This document shows, piece by piece, positions 1 to 12,300 of a DNA stretch of 64,000 bases. Position numbers and translations under genes: made by a program. The stretch is from Pristionchus mayeri (taxonomy: Eukaryota; Nematoda; Chromadorea; Rhabditida; Neodiplogasteridae): contig BTRK01000005.1 of NCBI GenBank assembly GCA_036245805.1, positions 39,971,469-40,035,468 of the forward strand, given 5' to 3'. Numbering within the stretch: the first letter of the stretch is position 1; the number at the start of each line of letters is the position of its first letter. A model generated the notes under the pieces. It ran no database searches. It had not been told where the DNA came from and saw only the letters and a list, made by a program, of their open reading frames with translations.

Positions 1-530
1 CCGCAAAATTGTGAATGTCCAAAAAATGGTCATTCAAAAAAGTGATTTTTTTCATGCCCTGAGTGCAAATTTTGAGATATCAGGTTCATATTCTCAGGAT
101 CATCTGTATCCATGATGGCGATCATTTTGATGCCTTGAACCAGTCTCTAAATTGTCTAGAAGCTGAGATCTGAATTTCCGACCTCGATTTTGCAGCAAGA
201 CTGCAGCAACTGTGCGGTCGCGCAGCAACCTCAAAAATTGTTTCTGGTTAGTACTCGGGCAAGACTCCAACCTCAGAAAGTTTGACCAGCTGGATAAAAT
301 CCATGTAAGAATAAAGCCGTTTTTAAAAAGTGCCGTTTGATTACGTCATCACTACGCAATGACTGGGCTATTGCGTCATACCCAATAGCATGATCATAAT
401 CTCCGATGAATTCAGTGCATGCTACCCTAGTTTCAGATTGAAGCCATTCCTGGTCAAAAACTTACAGGACGTTCAAAAAGTGCCCAAATACTTTTGCGCG
501 CGACTGTAAAAAGACGATATTGAAATATTT
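1..530. repeat. Dispersed repeat, diverged relative of the 38.85-39.7 kb repeat
   Basis: This stretch shares a series of landmarks with 39359-39690. Both have a CCCTGAG tract, then a CAGGATCAT tract, an 'AGTCTCTA' to 'TAGAAGCTGAG' stretch, a GCAGCAA-rich segment, a TTTCTG..AGTAC segment, and finally AAAAAGTGC followed by TGCGTCATCACTACGCAA or similar. Order and spacing match, so the two are copies of one repeat family, with visible divergence. I see no coding frame in it. It lies just downstream of the coiled-coil gene that starts at 2970 and may have replaced or interrupted that gene's 3' end. Confidence 0.6.
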
Positions 531-547
531 GAACAAGTAAGCATTGC

Positions 548-2970
548 TCACTCAGCTGTATTCCGTTCCATCTTTGCCATCTTGTCCTTCAAATCTTTGT
601 TTTCCTGATGAACTTCCTCAAATTTACGATCCAACTTCGATTTCTGATCTCTGAGCGAGTCCGTACTGCAAATGAAAATTCGTTCAAGCAAAAATTGTCA
701 CAAAACACTTAAAATTAAAATTTAGTTTCTCTGTAATACATTAATATTACTCACTCAGCAATAATTCCTTCCATCATTGCCATCTTTTCCTTCAATTTTC
801 TGTTTTCTTCTTGAAACTTTTCTCGTTTCCTATCCGAAATGCGATTTTCTTCGTTATTTCGACGAGCTAAAAAAGCATAAATCAGTACATTTGATTACTT
901 CTTCACTGTCTAGCCAACCCTCTTCCACCACTTTTTGCTAGGCATATCTTCTTTTTGCCGATCATACAGCTATTCACTATACAGGGATGACAAGAGGAGG
1001 GAAGAAGAGGTAGGTCAGAAATCAAGCGCGCATTCTCACCATCTTCAAGTTCTTTCTTCAGCCTGTTACGTTCTCGAGTAAGACCAGAGATTCTAGAAAA
1101 ACAACAACATTGGATGAGAAATGCAACTGAAAGTTCTCACCTCTGAGCCTGCTCCAATTGATTCTTAAATTCCTCTGACTTGGCTGAAATAAATGGTGAT
1201 TAAAACAATTTCGCTGACATTCTACTACCTTCGCTTCTCAATACGAACATGCTTGAAAATATATAAATATAGCTTAGCAATCTTTAATGAGGCATTGATG
1301 AATGAATGACCCACCCAATTTCGTCTCCGCCTCTTCTACTCGCAACTGAGCTTTTCTCGCCTCCAGGCGCGCTTCCTTTAAATAAGAGATCCATGAGACA
1401 TAAATTTACTCCGAAAGAACAGTAGTTCTTCCTCTACTAGTAATTCTTTTTGCTGTTAAATTATCTTTGTTAAGTTCATTTCAAAAGCCTAGCTCAATAT
1501 TTCGTCGCGCTCATATCTTGTAACGCGACCTCTCGCATTTCGGGGCTATTTGATGTGATAACTATTAGGTCATTCCGCCTTCAACTTCCCATCTCAAACA
1601 GCCTTTTGGTCTCTGCCAATTCTTTAGACTTGGAGTGCAATTCCTCCGCAGTTTCCGCCTTCACTCTCGATAGCAACTCGAATTGTTCTAATCGACGGGA
1701 TAATTCAGCTTCTCTGAAATTTGTTCATTCATTCCTTTGGGAATAAAAAAACAAGACAATAGCATTATAGAGATTCTTCAGACTTGGAGTGAAATTCCTC
1801 CGCGGTCTTCTCTGCTGCTTCTGCACGCAACTGCGCCTTTCTAGCCTCCAAGCACGCTCCCTAGAAATGATGTATCCATGAAACACAAATACGATTAGGA
1901 TGAATAGTTATTCTCATACTAAATATTATATCGTTTTGAATTCGTTCGCATTTGGGTTCATTTATAAAAGTCGACCTTTGCATTGCTTGGCATTTCGTGG
2001 ATACTAGCTCTGATTTCTCGCATTTCCAACCTCGAACAGCCTTTTGATCCTTGCCAATTCTTGAGAGGTTGAGTGCAATTCCTCCGCAGTTTCCATCTTC
2101 ACTCTCGATAGCAACTCGAATTGTTCTAATCGACGGGAGAATTCAGCTTCTCTGAAATATAGTCAATGGTTAATTGGAAATGAATAAAATCATTTAACTT
2201 CAATCGTCATTTCTAGTTTCAAGAAAATCATATTTTTCAATCTTATTTGGATAATAGTTAAAAAATGCAACTGACTTCTCTTTCGACTCTTTCAATTGCG
2301 CCTTCAGAGATTCATTCTTCTCCTTTGCTTTCTTTAGAAGCCTGAAAAATCGGCATTTGGCTATACTGAATAAAAGACCTTTCTCTAATCACTCTCCCGA
2401 AATTCTTGCGCATTCTGCACTCGACTAAGCAGTTCTGTCGTGAAATACAAAAATAATTAAACATATAAAAGTAAACACATGAAATTTCACCCACTCTTCT
2501 GTCGAATACTTCCTTTTAGATTGATCTTTCGAACCAGATGAGACAATCTAAATAAAGTAATTATTATTCTTATTTCAAATATGTGCTTAAAGTACAGATG
2601 AACGTTCTATTGATGAATAAATAGTGGAGTGTAAAGGATTATTTGCATCTTAAATGAGCATTTCTAAAATATATTCTCACTTGTACTTCCTCATCTTCCT
2701 CTTGTTAAACTTCATTCTTCGCCCTCCTTCCGATATTATAATCTTCATTGACTGTAAATTCCATTTATAAAAAAACTCAACCTTACAAAAAATGAGATAA
2801 TATACAACGCTAACCACAAGTACCACACCTGCAATGTTAAGCTTAAAAGCAACAACTTCAAAAACTTCAACTTGCCATCAGGTATCAAACAATCGTGGCT
2901 CACCTCTTCTCTTCTTAGACGCAGGGTCATCATCCATCTTCGGGACGTATCTGTCTTTCTGTCGATTCAT
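548..2970 (-). CDS. Coiled-coil protein, distinct from the upstream tandem family; 3' end uncertain
   Basis: The start is placed at 2970, where ATG directly follows a CCGTTTAG acceptor with no usable upstream exon, as at a trans-spliced nematode gene. The first exon (2904-2970) begins MNRQKDRYVPKMDDDPASK. Following exons in compatible phases are about 2681-2700 (EEDEEVQ), 2491-2547, 2379-2434, 2276-2341, 2031-2151, 1784-1860, about 1586-1713, about 1320-1380, 1143-1183, 1036-1096, 761-868 and 553-665. The predicted protein is almost entirely charged heptad-like coiled coil (for example RRLEQFELLSRVK and RKFEEVHQENKDLK). Exons near 1.6-1.7 kb and 2.03-2.15 kb are near-identical, so an exon pair has been duplicated. 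The last exon could stop at a TGA at 548-550 or splice on out of the window. No known domain is recognised. A structural or scaffold role is only inference. Confidence 0.6.
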
Positions 2971-3378
2971 CTAAACGGGAATTTTCCACCAAAGTAAAAA
3001 GTTATTTTTTTTAGATATAATAGTGCTAGTTACAACACTTGAATATAAAGATCATTCACTAGAAGGGTGTATACAATATTTATACTTTGATTCGTTCAAC
3101 TCGAACGAAAATAAAAGAAAAAATAAACAAGTGAACAAAAAAGATAAAATATCTGACAATGAACGCACATTTGAACAAAATAGCTACGCGAACAAATAGA
3201 ACTTTTGTGTCACAAGTCAGCTACATAAAAAACACAGAAAACATACATTTTACATTCAAGATTACATATTTACGAAACTCTAATTATAAGTCTTATGGTA
3301 CTCTTCGAAGACACATTCTCCTTATACAGAATGCGCTCTGCAAAATATAGTATGGATAAAAATGGGAAGTAGTGTTCT

Positions 3379-6300
3379 TCAGAGTCTTCTCCAGTTCAAC
3401 CCCTTTATGCCCGGCTTTCGAGGAAGTGGAGGAGGGGAAGGAGGGGAAGGATGAAGAGGCTGACTCGGCATGGCCTGAGGAAAGATTCGTAATAAGGAAT
3501 ACCATTAATTATAAGTCCATCAAGAGGTGGTTGAAAAAATACCGCGTTATCTTAGACAGCAATTCCTTTTCCACCCTATTCTAGGATTAGCAGAAGCCAC
3601 AATCCTACTCTAGGTTCAGATTAAAAGTAACTCGCCTGAGAAAAGATGGATGGAGGGGGTGCACCGTACCCGCGATGCGTAGGCACGGTAATCGATCGAA
3701 GAAGCGTATAATTAGGATCGGAAATCGATCGATAATCTCCATGACGAGGCCTGACCATCGATCGATGATCTGCATCTTGAGTAGGTTCGAATATCGATCG
3801 AGGGGGAGGAATGTGGAAATTCGCGGGTTTGTAATGGAGTGTCTCCGGCAGCATTCTCTGAATAGATGATAATGGCAATAGGAAAAGACTTAGACTCGTC
3901 TAAATATTACAAACACACAATAGATATTGCAAACTCTTTTTTATTTTACAGTTGGAGAAAATCAAGAGGGCTTTAACTTCCTGCTCCAGAGTCACTTTTT
4001 CAGCATTCAAATATTCCATGCGAATTTTCGCTACAACCAATCTGCAAAGCAGTTTTTTATCTCGAAATTTTACCAACTAACATTTCCTTGAGTCGTTGAT
4101 TTTCTGCTTCGGGCTTTTCATTGATTCCACCAGATCTACTCTCCAAATTCAACTTCTCAGTCTCCAGAGAGTCAATGCGAACTTTTGCTTCGTCCAATCT
4201 ACAAAGCATTTGTTTTCATTTGAAAATTTGCCACCTAACCTTTCTTGGAGTCGGAAATTTTCAACACCGAACACTCCTAACTTCTTATCCTTGAGTTCGC
4301 AAGCCCTACAAATTTATAATAAATATCAATGGGTAAATGTTGCTTTTTTTCAAAAATATTTCCTTTCTTTCGATCAATTTTAAGAAATTTTTAAATCATT
4401 AAGCAAATATTGAACCTCTCCATCTCCTCCAATCTCCCTCGCACTGCTTCAAATTCACGAACTTCAAATTCACGAAGTAAAGATTCCTCGAGCATCTTTT
4501 TTATTTCCTCCTCCAGATTCAGTTTTTCAGCCTCCAGAGATTCAATGCGAACTATCGCTTCAGCCGACCTATAACGCAGTTAAAAAAGTATTTTGAATGT
4601 TTACAAACTAACCTTTCTTTGAGTTGACAATTTTCAACATCGAACACTCCTAACTTCTTATCCTTGAGTTCGCCATTTCTACAATTTTATAATCGCATTC
4701 AAGCCGAACAAATTTCCCTATTTTTCATAAAAAATCGTGTTTTTCTGTCAATATTAAGAAATTGTAAATGACTTAGGAAATGTTGAACCTCTCCATCTCC
4801 TCCAATCTCCTTCTCACTCCATCCAGTTCATGAGCTAATTCTGTTGATTCCTCGAGTATCGTTATCACTTCCCTCTCAAGATTCAGCTTTTCCCCTTCCA
4901 GATAATCAATCCGAACTATCGCATCCTCCACTCTACAAAGCAGTTGCTTTACTTTGAAACTTAAGCCATCAAACCTATCGAAGAGGCGGCGATTTTCATC
5001 TTCGAGTACTTCTATCTTCTTATCTTTCAGTTCTCCAGCTCTACAAATTTCTAATCGAGTTCGCAACATAAATTTTGCTTTTTCTCATAAATATCTATTT
5101 TTTTCTATCTTTGTTAAAGAATTTACGGGAATAAGAGAAAACGAACCTCTCCATCTCTTCCATTATGAATCGCACAGTATCAAGTTCAGAAAGAGCTTCG
5201 GAAGATTCCTCGAATCTATTTTTCACCTCGTGCTCCATATTCGCCTTTTCATCATTCAGCGATTCAATGCGAACTTTTGCTTCCTCCAATCTACAAAGCA
5301 GTTGTTTTCATTTGAAATTTTGCCACCTAACCTTTCTTGGAGTCGACAATTTTCAGCATCGAACTCTCCAAACTTCTTATCCTTGAGTTCGCAAGCCCTA
5401 CAAATTTATAATCAATATCAATACGTAAATGTTGCATTAAAAAATATTTCCTGTCTTTCGATCAATTTTAAGTCATTTTTTAATTCATTAAGAAAATATC
5501 GAACCTCTCCATCTCCTCCAATCTAACTCGCACACCATCCAGTTCACGAGCTAATTCTGCAGATTCCTTGAGTATCGTTATCACTTCCTTCTCCATATTG
5601 AGCTTTTCCCCTTCCAGAGAGTCAATGCGAACTTTTGCTTCATTAACTCTACAACATATTCCTCTTTTCGATTTTTTGCGACCAAACCTTTTGCTGAGTC
5701 GATGATTTTCCGATTCGAGCTCTCCTAAGTTCACATCACTGAGTTCGCCAGACCTACAAATACATATTTATCATCATTAGCATTTTGCCGAGTGAGGGTT
5801 CTCGGAGAACTCTAATCATTAGTACTACAGAAATATCAATTTCATGAAAATCTAAGATATTTTTTATACGTTTTGTTTCTGCCCTAATCACACATAAATA
5901 TAACACTATTTTTTGTGTTTGAACGCATGAAAACACAAAAATAATCAAATCCCAAAACACAAAATCACATAACGTGCACAGGATGCCATTTAAAAGCAAA
6001 CACGAACTTTTCCAATTCTTCAATCCTCTCGTGAGCTTCCTTCAAATCTCGATACACTTGCTGGCTGAAATTATTTAAAATCTTACAGTTCACCAATCTC
6101 AGCTTAGTTTCCTTTTAATCAGGGATGTAAGGCAAGGAATTTTTTTTAAAATTTTTTCTGCAAGTGACAAGTGACAAGAAAAATTTTCGGCTATCGCGGA
6201 TTTTACCGCCCACATTTGCAAAAAAACGAGTACAATGTTTCAATTTCTTACAGTAAAATCTCAAGCTATTTGAATATGCAAAATATATGATAATTCAATT

Positions 6301-9300
6301 CACAACGAACCTCTCCAATTCTTCGATCTTGTCGTGGGCTTCCTTCAAATCTCCATACAACTTCATCCTGAAGAAATGCTCTCAAATTTAGCAGTAGAAT
6401 AACTTCTACATTCAAAAATGAGTAAACCAACGTTGGGAACCATGCACTAGTGATTCACCGCAAGCTTACAAGCTATTTAGGCTCCGCAAGCTCCGCCCAC
6501 TTTGCACGGACACTTTTTCCCTCGAAAGCGAGATTTAGACAGCACACGCTTCATTCGCAACCAAATCACTCGATCAAAAACTAATTAGGAAGCTCTTTCC
6601 ATTCCCTTTCAAATGAGCCCTGGGCGGCTGCACAAAGTTATCAATAAATAGGTCAGCATACGATAATTAAGTAGCGAAAACACTGGAAAACGCTGGTTTG
6701 GCGCTCCCAGCGAACATACACATACGGCCAATTATTGGCTGATAGCCTATCTGTATTCTAGTACCTCTATCAAGAAAAATCGAAAAATTATTGCTTCATT
6801 GATTTGTGCTTCAAAAGAAACCAGTCCGCGATGCACTAATTAGGCGGGGAGAGCGGAGTGCATTCTCTCTAGGGATGTCTATACGAAAAACGAAATTCCC
6901 TCTCTCTCATTTTTCATTCCGATCATTTCGTAATGCGGTCGACTAATCTAATTTTGAATTCAAAATATCAAACGATTACGAAATTTTGTAATTCTCATTA
7001 TTTCGTTTCCCTCATTGACGAGCAGCTATGATTGAAGGACAGATATTTGAAATATGTTTGATAAACGAATGAAGTGTGAATTTCATTACGAAATTTCGTA
7101 ATCGTATGGCTGTATTACGAAATTTCGAATACTCGAAATGAGAGGGCAAATTGATTCGAAATTACGAAATAAATGTCGTATACGCATCCATAATTCTCTC
7201 TCTGCGCTCCTCCTCCTCGCACATTTTTTTCTGCCCCAGCGCCTGTAGAGAGCATTCGCCTCTATGAAAACGCGCGCTGGCGGCGATCGCCCGTCTTACC
7301 TTATTGGAGTGAGGCGCAACCGGGAAATGGCGAAGCCCTGCTCAAAATGTTGGAAATTTGACTGGGGGGGATCGGAATTAGCTCCACCCCTTTCTTAGTC
7401 GTATCGCTTATTTAGCACTAGAGCGATTCGGAGATGAGATATCGGCGGTAAAATATGATCATATTTGGACCCCAGCGGTCAGGTTAAACATGGTTAGGAT
7501 AATATATCTATAGTTCGGCAGCGCTCGTTGTGGTCCCTACCCACATTATCTATTAGGTTGGCATGAATGTCTTTGTCTATGGTTTTGTTTTTCCATTACT
7601 CGTCGCAGATGGACTTTCACATTTCCACGTGCCTAGTGAATAACAAGCTGTGAGGGGCCTTTAATGTAAAGAACTTCCCATTCCCTTCCCATCAGGAAGG
7701 GTCAAGAGAGGAACGATGGAAGTCCCAAGAGCCGTCCACTTCCGTCATGTTTTGATTTGCATCTCTATATCTGACTCCACGATGAAGGATTCAGATACCC
7801 TACTGAAGAATGTTTATGGCACACGTGTCCCCTCTACAACACCAAAAGGAATTGGTTCAATCACTTCGAAGAATACGACTTTTCCCTCAATGATCAGGAT
7901 CGGTCTGGAAGACCTGGTGAGTTAGATTTGGAAACGTTGAAGAAAGTTGTGGAAACAGACCCATTTCAAAGTGCCCGTGAAATGGCTATTGCACTTAGAG
8001 TCCACCATAGCACTGTCAAAGAAGGCTTGAGATCTCTTGGAATGAAGAAATTTATCGGTCGATTCATGTCCCGTGATCTGAGCCAAGCCAGCGGTGACCG
8101 TCGAGTCGATGATTCCATTACTCTCCTAATTCTCCGAGGTGGCGATCAATGGCTGGAACGGCTAATAACGGGGGATGAGAAGTGGGTCCTCTACGATAAC
8201 ACCCACATGAAAACCAAGCGGGTTGGAGAAGGAGAGACTTCACAGGGTGTCCCCAAACTTGACCTGCACCCCAAGAAAAACAAGCTGTCAATGTGGTGGG
8301 GAGTGGATGGCGTGATCTAATCGGAGCTACTACCTGAGGGCATGTTAATCACCGGGGTCAAGTACGTCACACACCTACATAACTTGAAGCTGGAAGTCGA
8401 TTATTCAAGGCTGAAGGGCAAGAAAATGTATACTCAACAAAATGACCCCCGTCACCAGGTCTCCAATCAAATCAAGCAGGAACTGGCTAGATAGTGATGG
8501 ATTGTTCTCCTTCACCACCCGTATTCTCCTGACATGGCACCGTAAGATTACAGGCTTTTCGCAGACCTGACCCATGCCGTTCGAGGTAGGGCCTTCAATT
8601 CCCGTGGAAGTCCCGAGGTTGAACTCGCGCAATACTTTGAATCGTGCACAGGCGGGTTCTAAAGGGAGGGGATCCATACAGTGCAGGTACGTTGGGCACA
8701 TATTGGCAATAATGATGACAAGTATAATTGAACTCATGCTTGTCATTTCCCCAAGAAATAAAGTTTTGAAAAAGTGACAAAGACTTTCATGCCAACCTGA
8801 TACCATTGGGAGAAATCCATAGCGTTTTCTACCACCAGACCATGAATCACGGCCATTTTTTTTTCTTCTCTGACAACCTCACATCTCTTCTCCATCCTCT
8901 TCCTTCTCTCTCTTTAGCTTCTCTAATTCGGGAATATTCTTCCTTGCTTCAATCAGCTCTTGAATCAATCTCGATCTGAAAAATAAAATGATCTAAATCA
9001 ATCACTGACTGGTGATTCAAGGAGTTCTATAATTCACAATTGTAAAACGATGCACCACTAGCCGAATAGCCACCAAAACTAACTTCTCTTTCGAAAGTTT
9101 ATCCTTCTCTGTTTTGAGTTTGTTCACAGCATCGACATCATTTACCAATGGAGTTAGCGCTTTCGGTCTGAAATGGAATCCATTTCCGATTTTATTTCAT
9201 TACTCTAAATTAGCGATTAATAAAATAAGTAATTTGAAATTACTGAGAGAGTAGAATGAGTAGCAACGTCTTTCATGATAAACTTCTTAACGTACACTCG

Positions 9301-12300
9301 TGGAACGGGGAAGCTTTTGCTGTTCCGCGAGTATTGTTGTACGTTAAGAAGTGTATCACGACATATCGTTGCTACTTGAATGTGAAGACGAGGAAAGCTT
9401 CAATGCGGCTCTTTCAAAGGACCAATAGCAAATGAGAGACAGGTTAGTAATATTTCATTAAGCATTTTAATAAGCATTATATTCTCACTGTACCTCTGCG
9501 GGAGTCCGCTTCCTGAAATTTTGCTCAATTCTTCATGCTCAATTCTCGGGACATTCTTCAATTCCGCTTCCAAGACCACGCATCGCATCTCAGCAGTCGT
9601 CAATTTGTTCTGCCTACAACAGCACTATTCCCGTTTTACTGAACATTTCTAACTATAACCCTTGCTGCCTAGCAACCTTTCAACCGATTCGAACCGATTG
9701 ACGAACATGGGTTTATTGCATACCCTCATATTTTTGACAACTCAAAAACCCAATAAATAAATGATTTACGTACGCTTCGGCCGTCCGTTTGGTTTCTTCA
9801 TTGAGTTTAGAGTAGAGATTTGACATAGCCATTTGATGACTGAAAAGTTTATTATTCGTCTATATAGTTATGACATTTATATAACTGATGGCAAAACAAC
9901 ATGAAGCATGTTTTCCGAACCCGTTTTTTCATCCCTGGTGTATAAAATAACGACTTACCTTACAACAGTTTCCTTCTCTGCGTTTTCCATTTCGGAGATT
10001 TGATCGAAGAGTTCCTAGAAGAGTCAAACGGATCCTTCTGAACATAATTTCTATAACTCACATCATGTCTCGTTCTCCAGCTCTCAGCTGACATCTTTGC
10101 TGCGATTGAACTCTAAAAAAAGTTGTCGATTCAACCGCAAAAGAATTACTCCGTTTCCGGAAACCGTCCCGCCCGTACTACAGTACCGTACAAAAGTATT
10201 GCAACAAAATTGTTTTTGCCATAACTTTCTTCTAGGATGAGATATCGGCTCATGGTTTGGAGTGATCAGTAGGTAAACATCATGCGCATATAGCACCGTG
10301 GTTGACGTGGATGCATCCACTGAGCTCTGGATACGGTATTCATTCTTCATATTACAGATCGGGAAAATATTATGTAGGGTACAGATATATTTCATATGAT
10401 GCCCCACTTCGTGTGGTGGAAGCAAAACCACCTGTGCATAGAATCCACTGCTAAACTCATTGAACGGATTTCGCAATCTCTGGGAATATCCATTTTCCGA
10501 AACTTCCAAATTTTCGAAAAATGAGTATATCTTTGCTCTACGACGAGCTACAGCTCCCAAATTTGACATGTGACGTCGCATAACGATGTAACAATAACGC
10601 CCCAAATATTGGGCAGATTGAGTGATCGGCGCGAAATTTCGAAAAAAATTGGACCAATTTTTCACCCGATAGCGGACTTTGCGATGCGTGAAGCTACAAA
10701 TTTAATTTTTGGTTGTCAGATGTAGAAAGTATTATTGACAAAACCTACAAGACAGCTTTCTTTTTGGAGCATTTTTCCCGTTGTTATTGTCCAAAAACCT
10801 TGTCGAATTTGAGTGGATGGGGTCGTGAAAAGTGGACACAGTCTGAACTTTTTCTCGTCTATCGGTATATTTTGCATTTTAATCGACCAGACTAATACTG
10901 AATTATGAATAACTCGACCAATCAATGCTCGTGGCATGATCTGGTGTGAATTCGAGATGATTCATTTTGAGCTCACTCATCATTTCGCAATCTCGCACAC
11001 ACAATTACCATTCATTTCCTCACTTATAAAAAGCTTCAAAATGCTCCAAAAAGAAAACTGTCTTGTAGGTTTCGTCAATAATACTTTCTACATTTGACAA
11101 CCAAAAATTAGATTTGTAGCTTCACGCATCGCAAAGTCCGCTATCAGGTGAAAAATTGGTCCAATTTTTTTCGAAATTTCGCACCGATCACTCAATCTGC
11201 CCAATATTCGGGGCACTATTGGTACATCGTTATGTCACATCTCAGGCCACATTTGGGAGCAGTAGCTCGTCGTAGAGCAAAGATATACTCATTTTTCAAA
11301 AATTTGGAGGTTTCGGAAAATCAATATTCCCAGAGATTGCGAAATCCTTTCAATGAGTTTAGCAGTGGATTCTATGCACAGGTGGTTGTGCTTCCACCAC
11401 ACGAAGTGGGGCATCATATGAAATATATCTGTACCCTACATAATATTTTCCCGATCTCTAATATGAAGAATGAATACCGTATCCAGAGCTCAGTGGATGT
11501 ATCCACGTCAACCACGGTGCTATATGCTCATGATGTTTACCTACTGATCACTCAAAACCATGAGCCGATATCTCATCCTAGAAGAAAGTTATGACAAAAA
11601 CAATTTTGTTGCAATACTTTTGCACGGTACTGTATGAGTGCGCAGAAACATTTATTTTTTTAAAAATCATGAAAGAGGACTGCAGTCGCTCTGAGACGGG
11701 AGCAATTTCGGTAACTCAAGGAATGCTCAATTTTCTTACAGTACTGCACGATAATTTATCGTTACACGCGTTTTAAAATTGTTCATACCCAAGAGCTTCT
11801 GCGTTTGAAAAGCAAAAGTAGAATTTTCAAAAAACTAGTTATCTTAAAGTGTAAAAAGTAAGCTCACCGTCTCTGCTTTCATGACTTTTAGTTGAAGCTT
11901 TTCAAGAGCCTCCTCTGAGTTCTTCGTTTCCAGTCTTGATGACAGATCTTTCTCATATTCCAATTGATGATTTATTTCAACCAGCTTGTCTATTCTCCCG
12001 TTGAGAGCAATTAAAGAGGTGAGCCGGTAGACAGATACATTACTCATACACGAGGGCACTAGGCCGGATAGGAACTATGATGGCGTACCGCCTTTGATAT
12101 ATGAAAAGCGGCGTAACGTCATAGTTCTCATCCAGCATACATATACATACAGCACACTGGCCAGATTGCTAAGCAACCCTGGGAGAAAACAAATCACGCA
12201 TAAGAAAACAAATGACTAGGGTTGGCTATATAGAATTGCGATATCGCAATCCTTCATCCTTCTCGAATTTCGCAATATGGGAGGGGAGAGGGTGATTGCG

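Noticed and set aside
7716..7925. 69-codon frame as a separate small gene
   Set aside because: It starts with the mariner transposase N-terminus and then is out of frame; it is part of the degraded transposase.
10084..11594. Two open frames of 193 and 148 codons with similar translations
   Set aside because: They are the two inverted arms of one foldback element. No domain or splice signal supports a gene, and the minus-strand frame runs over a family exon and beyond the element border.
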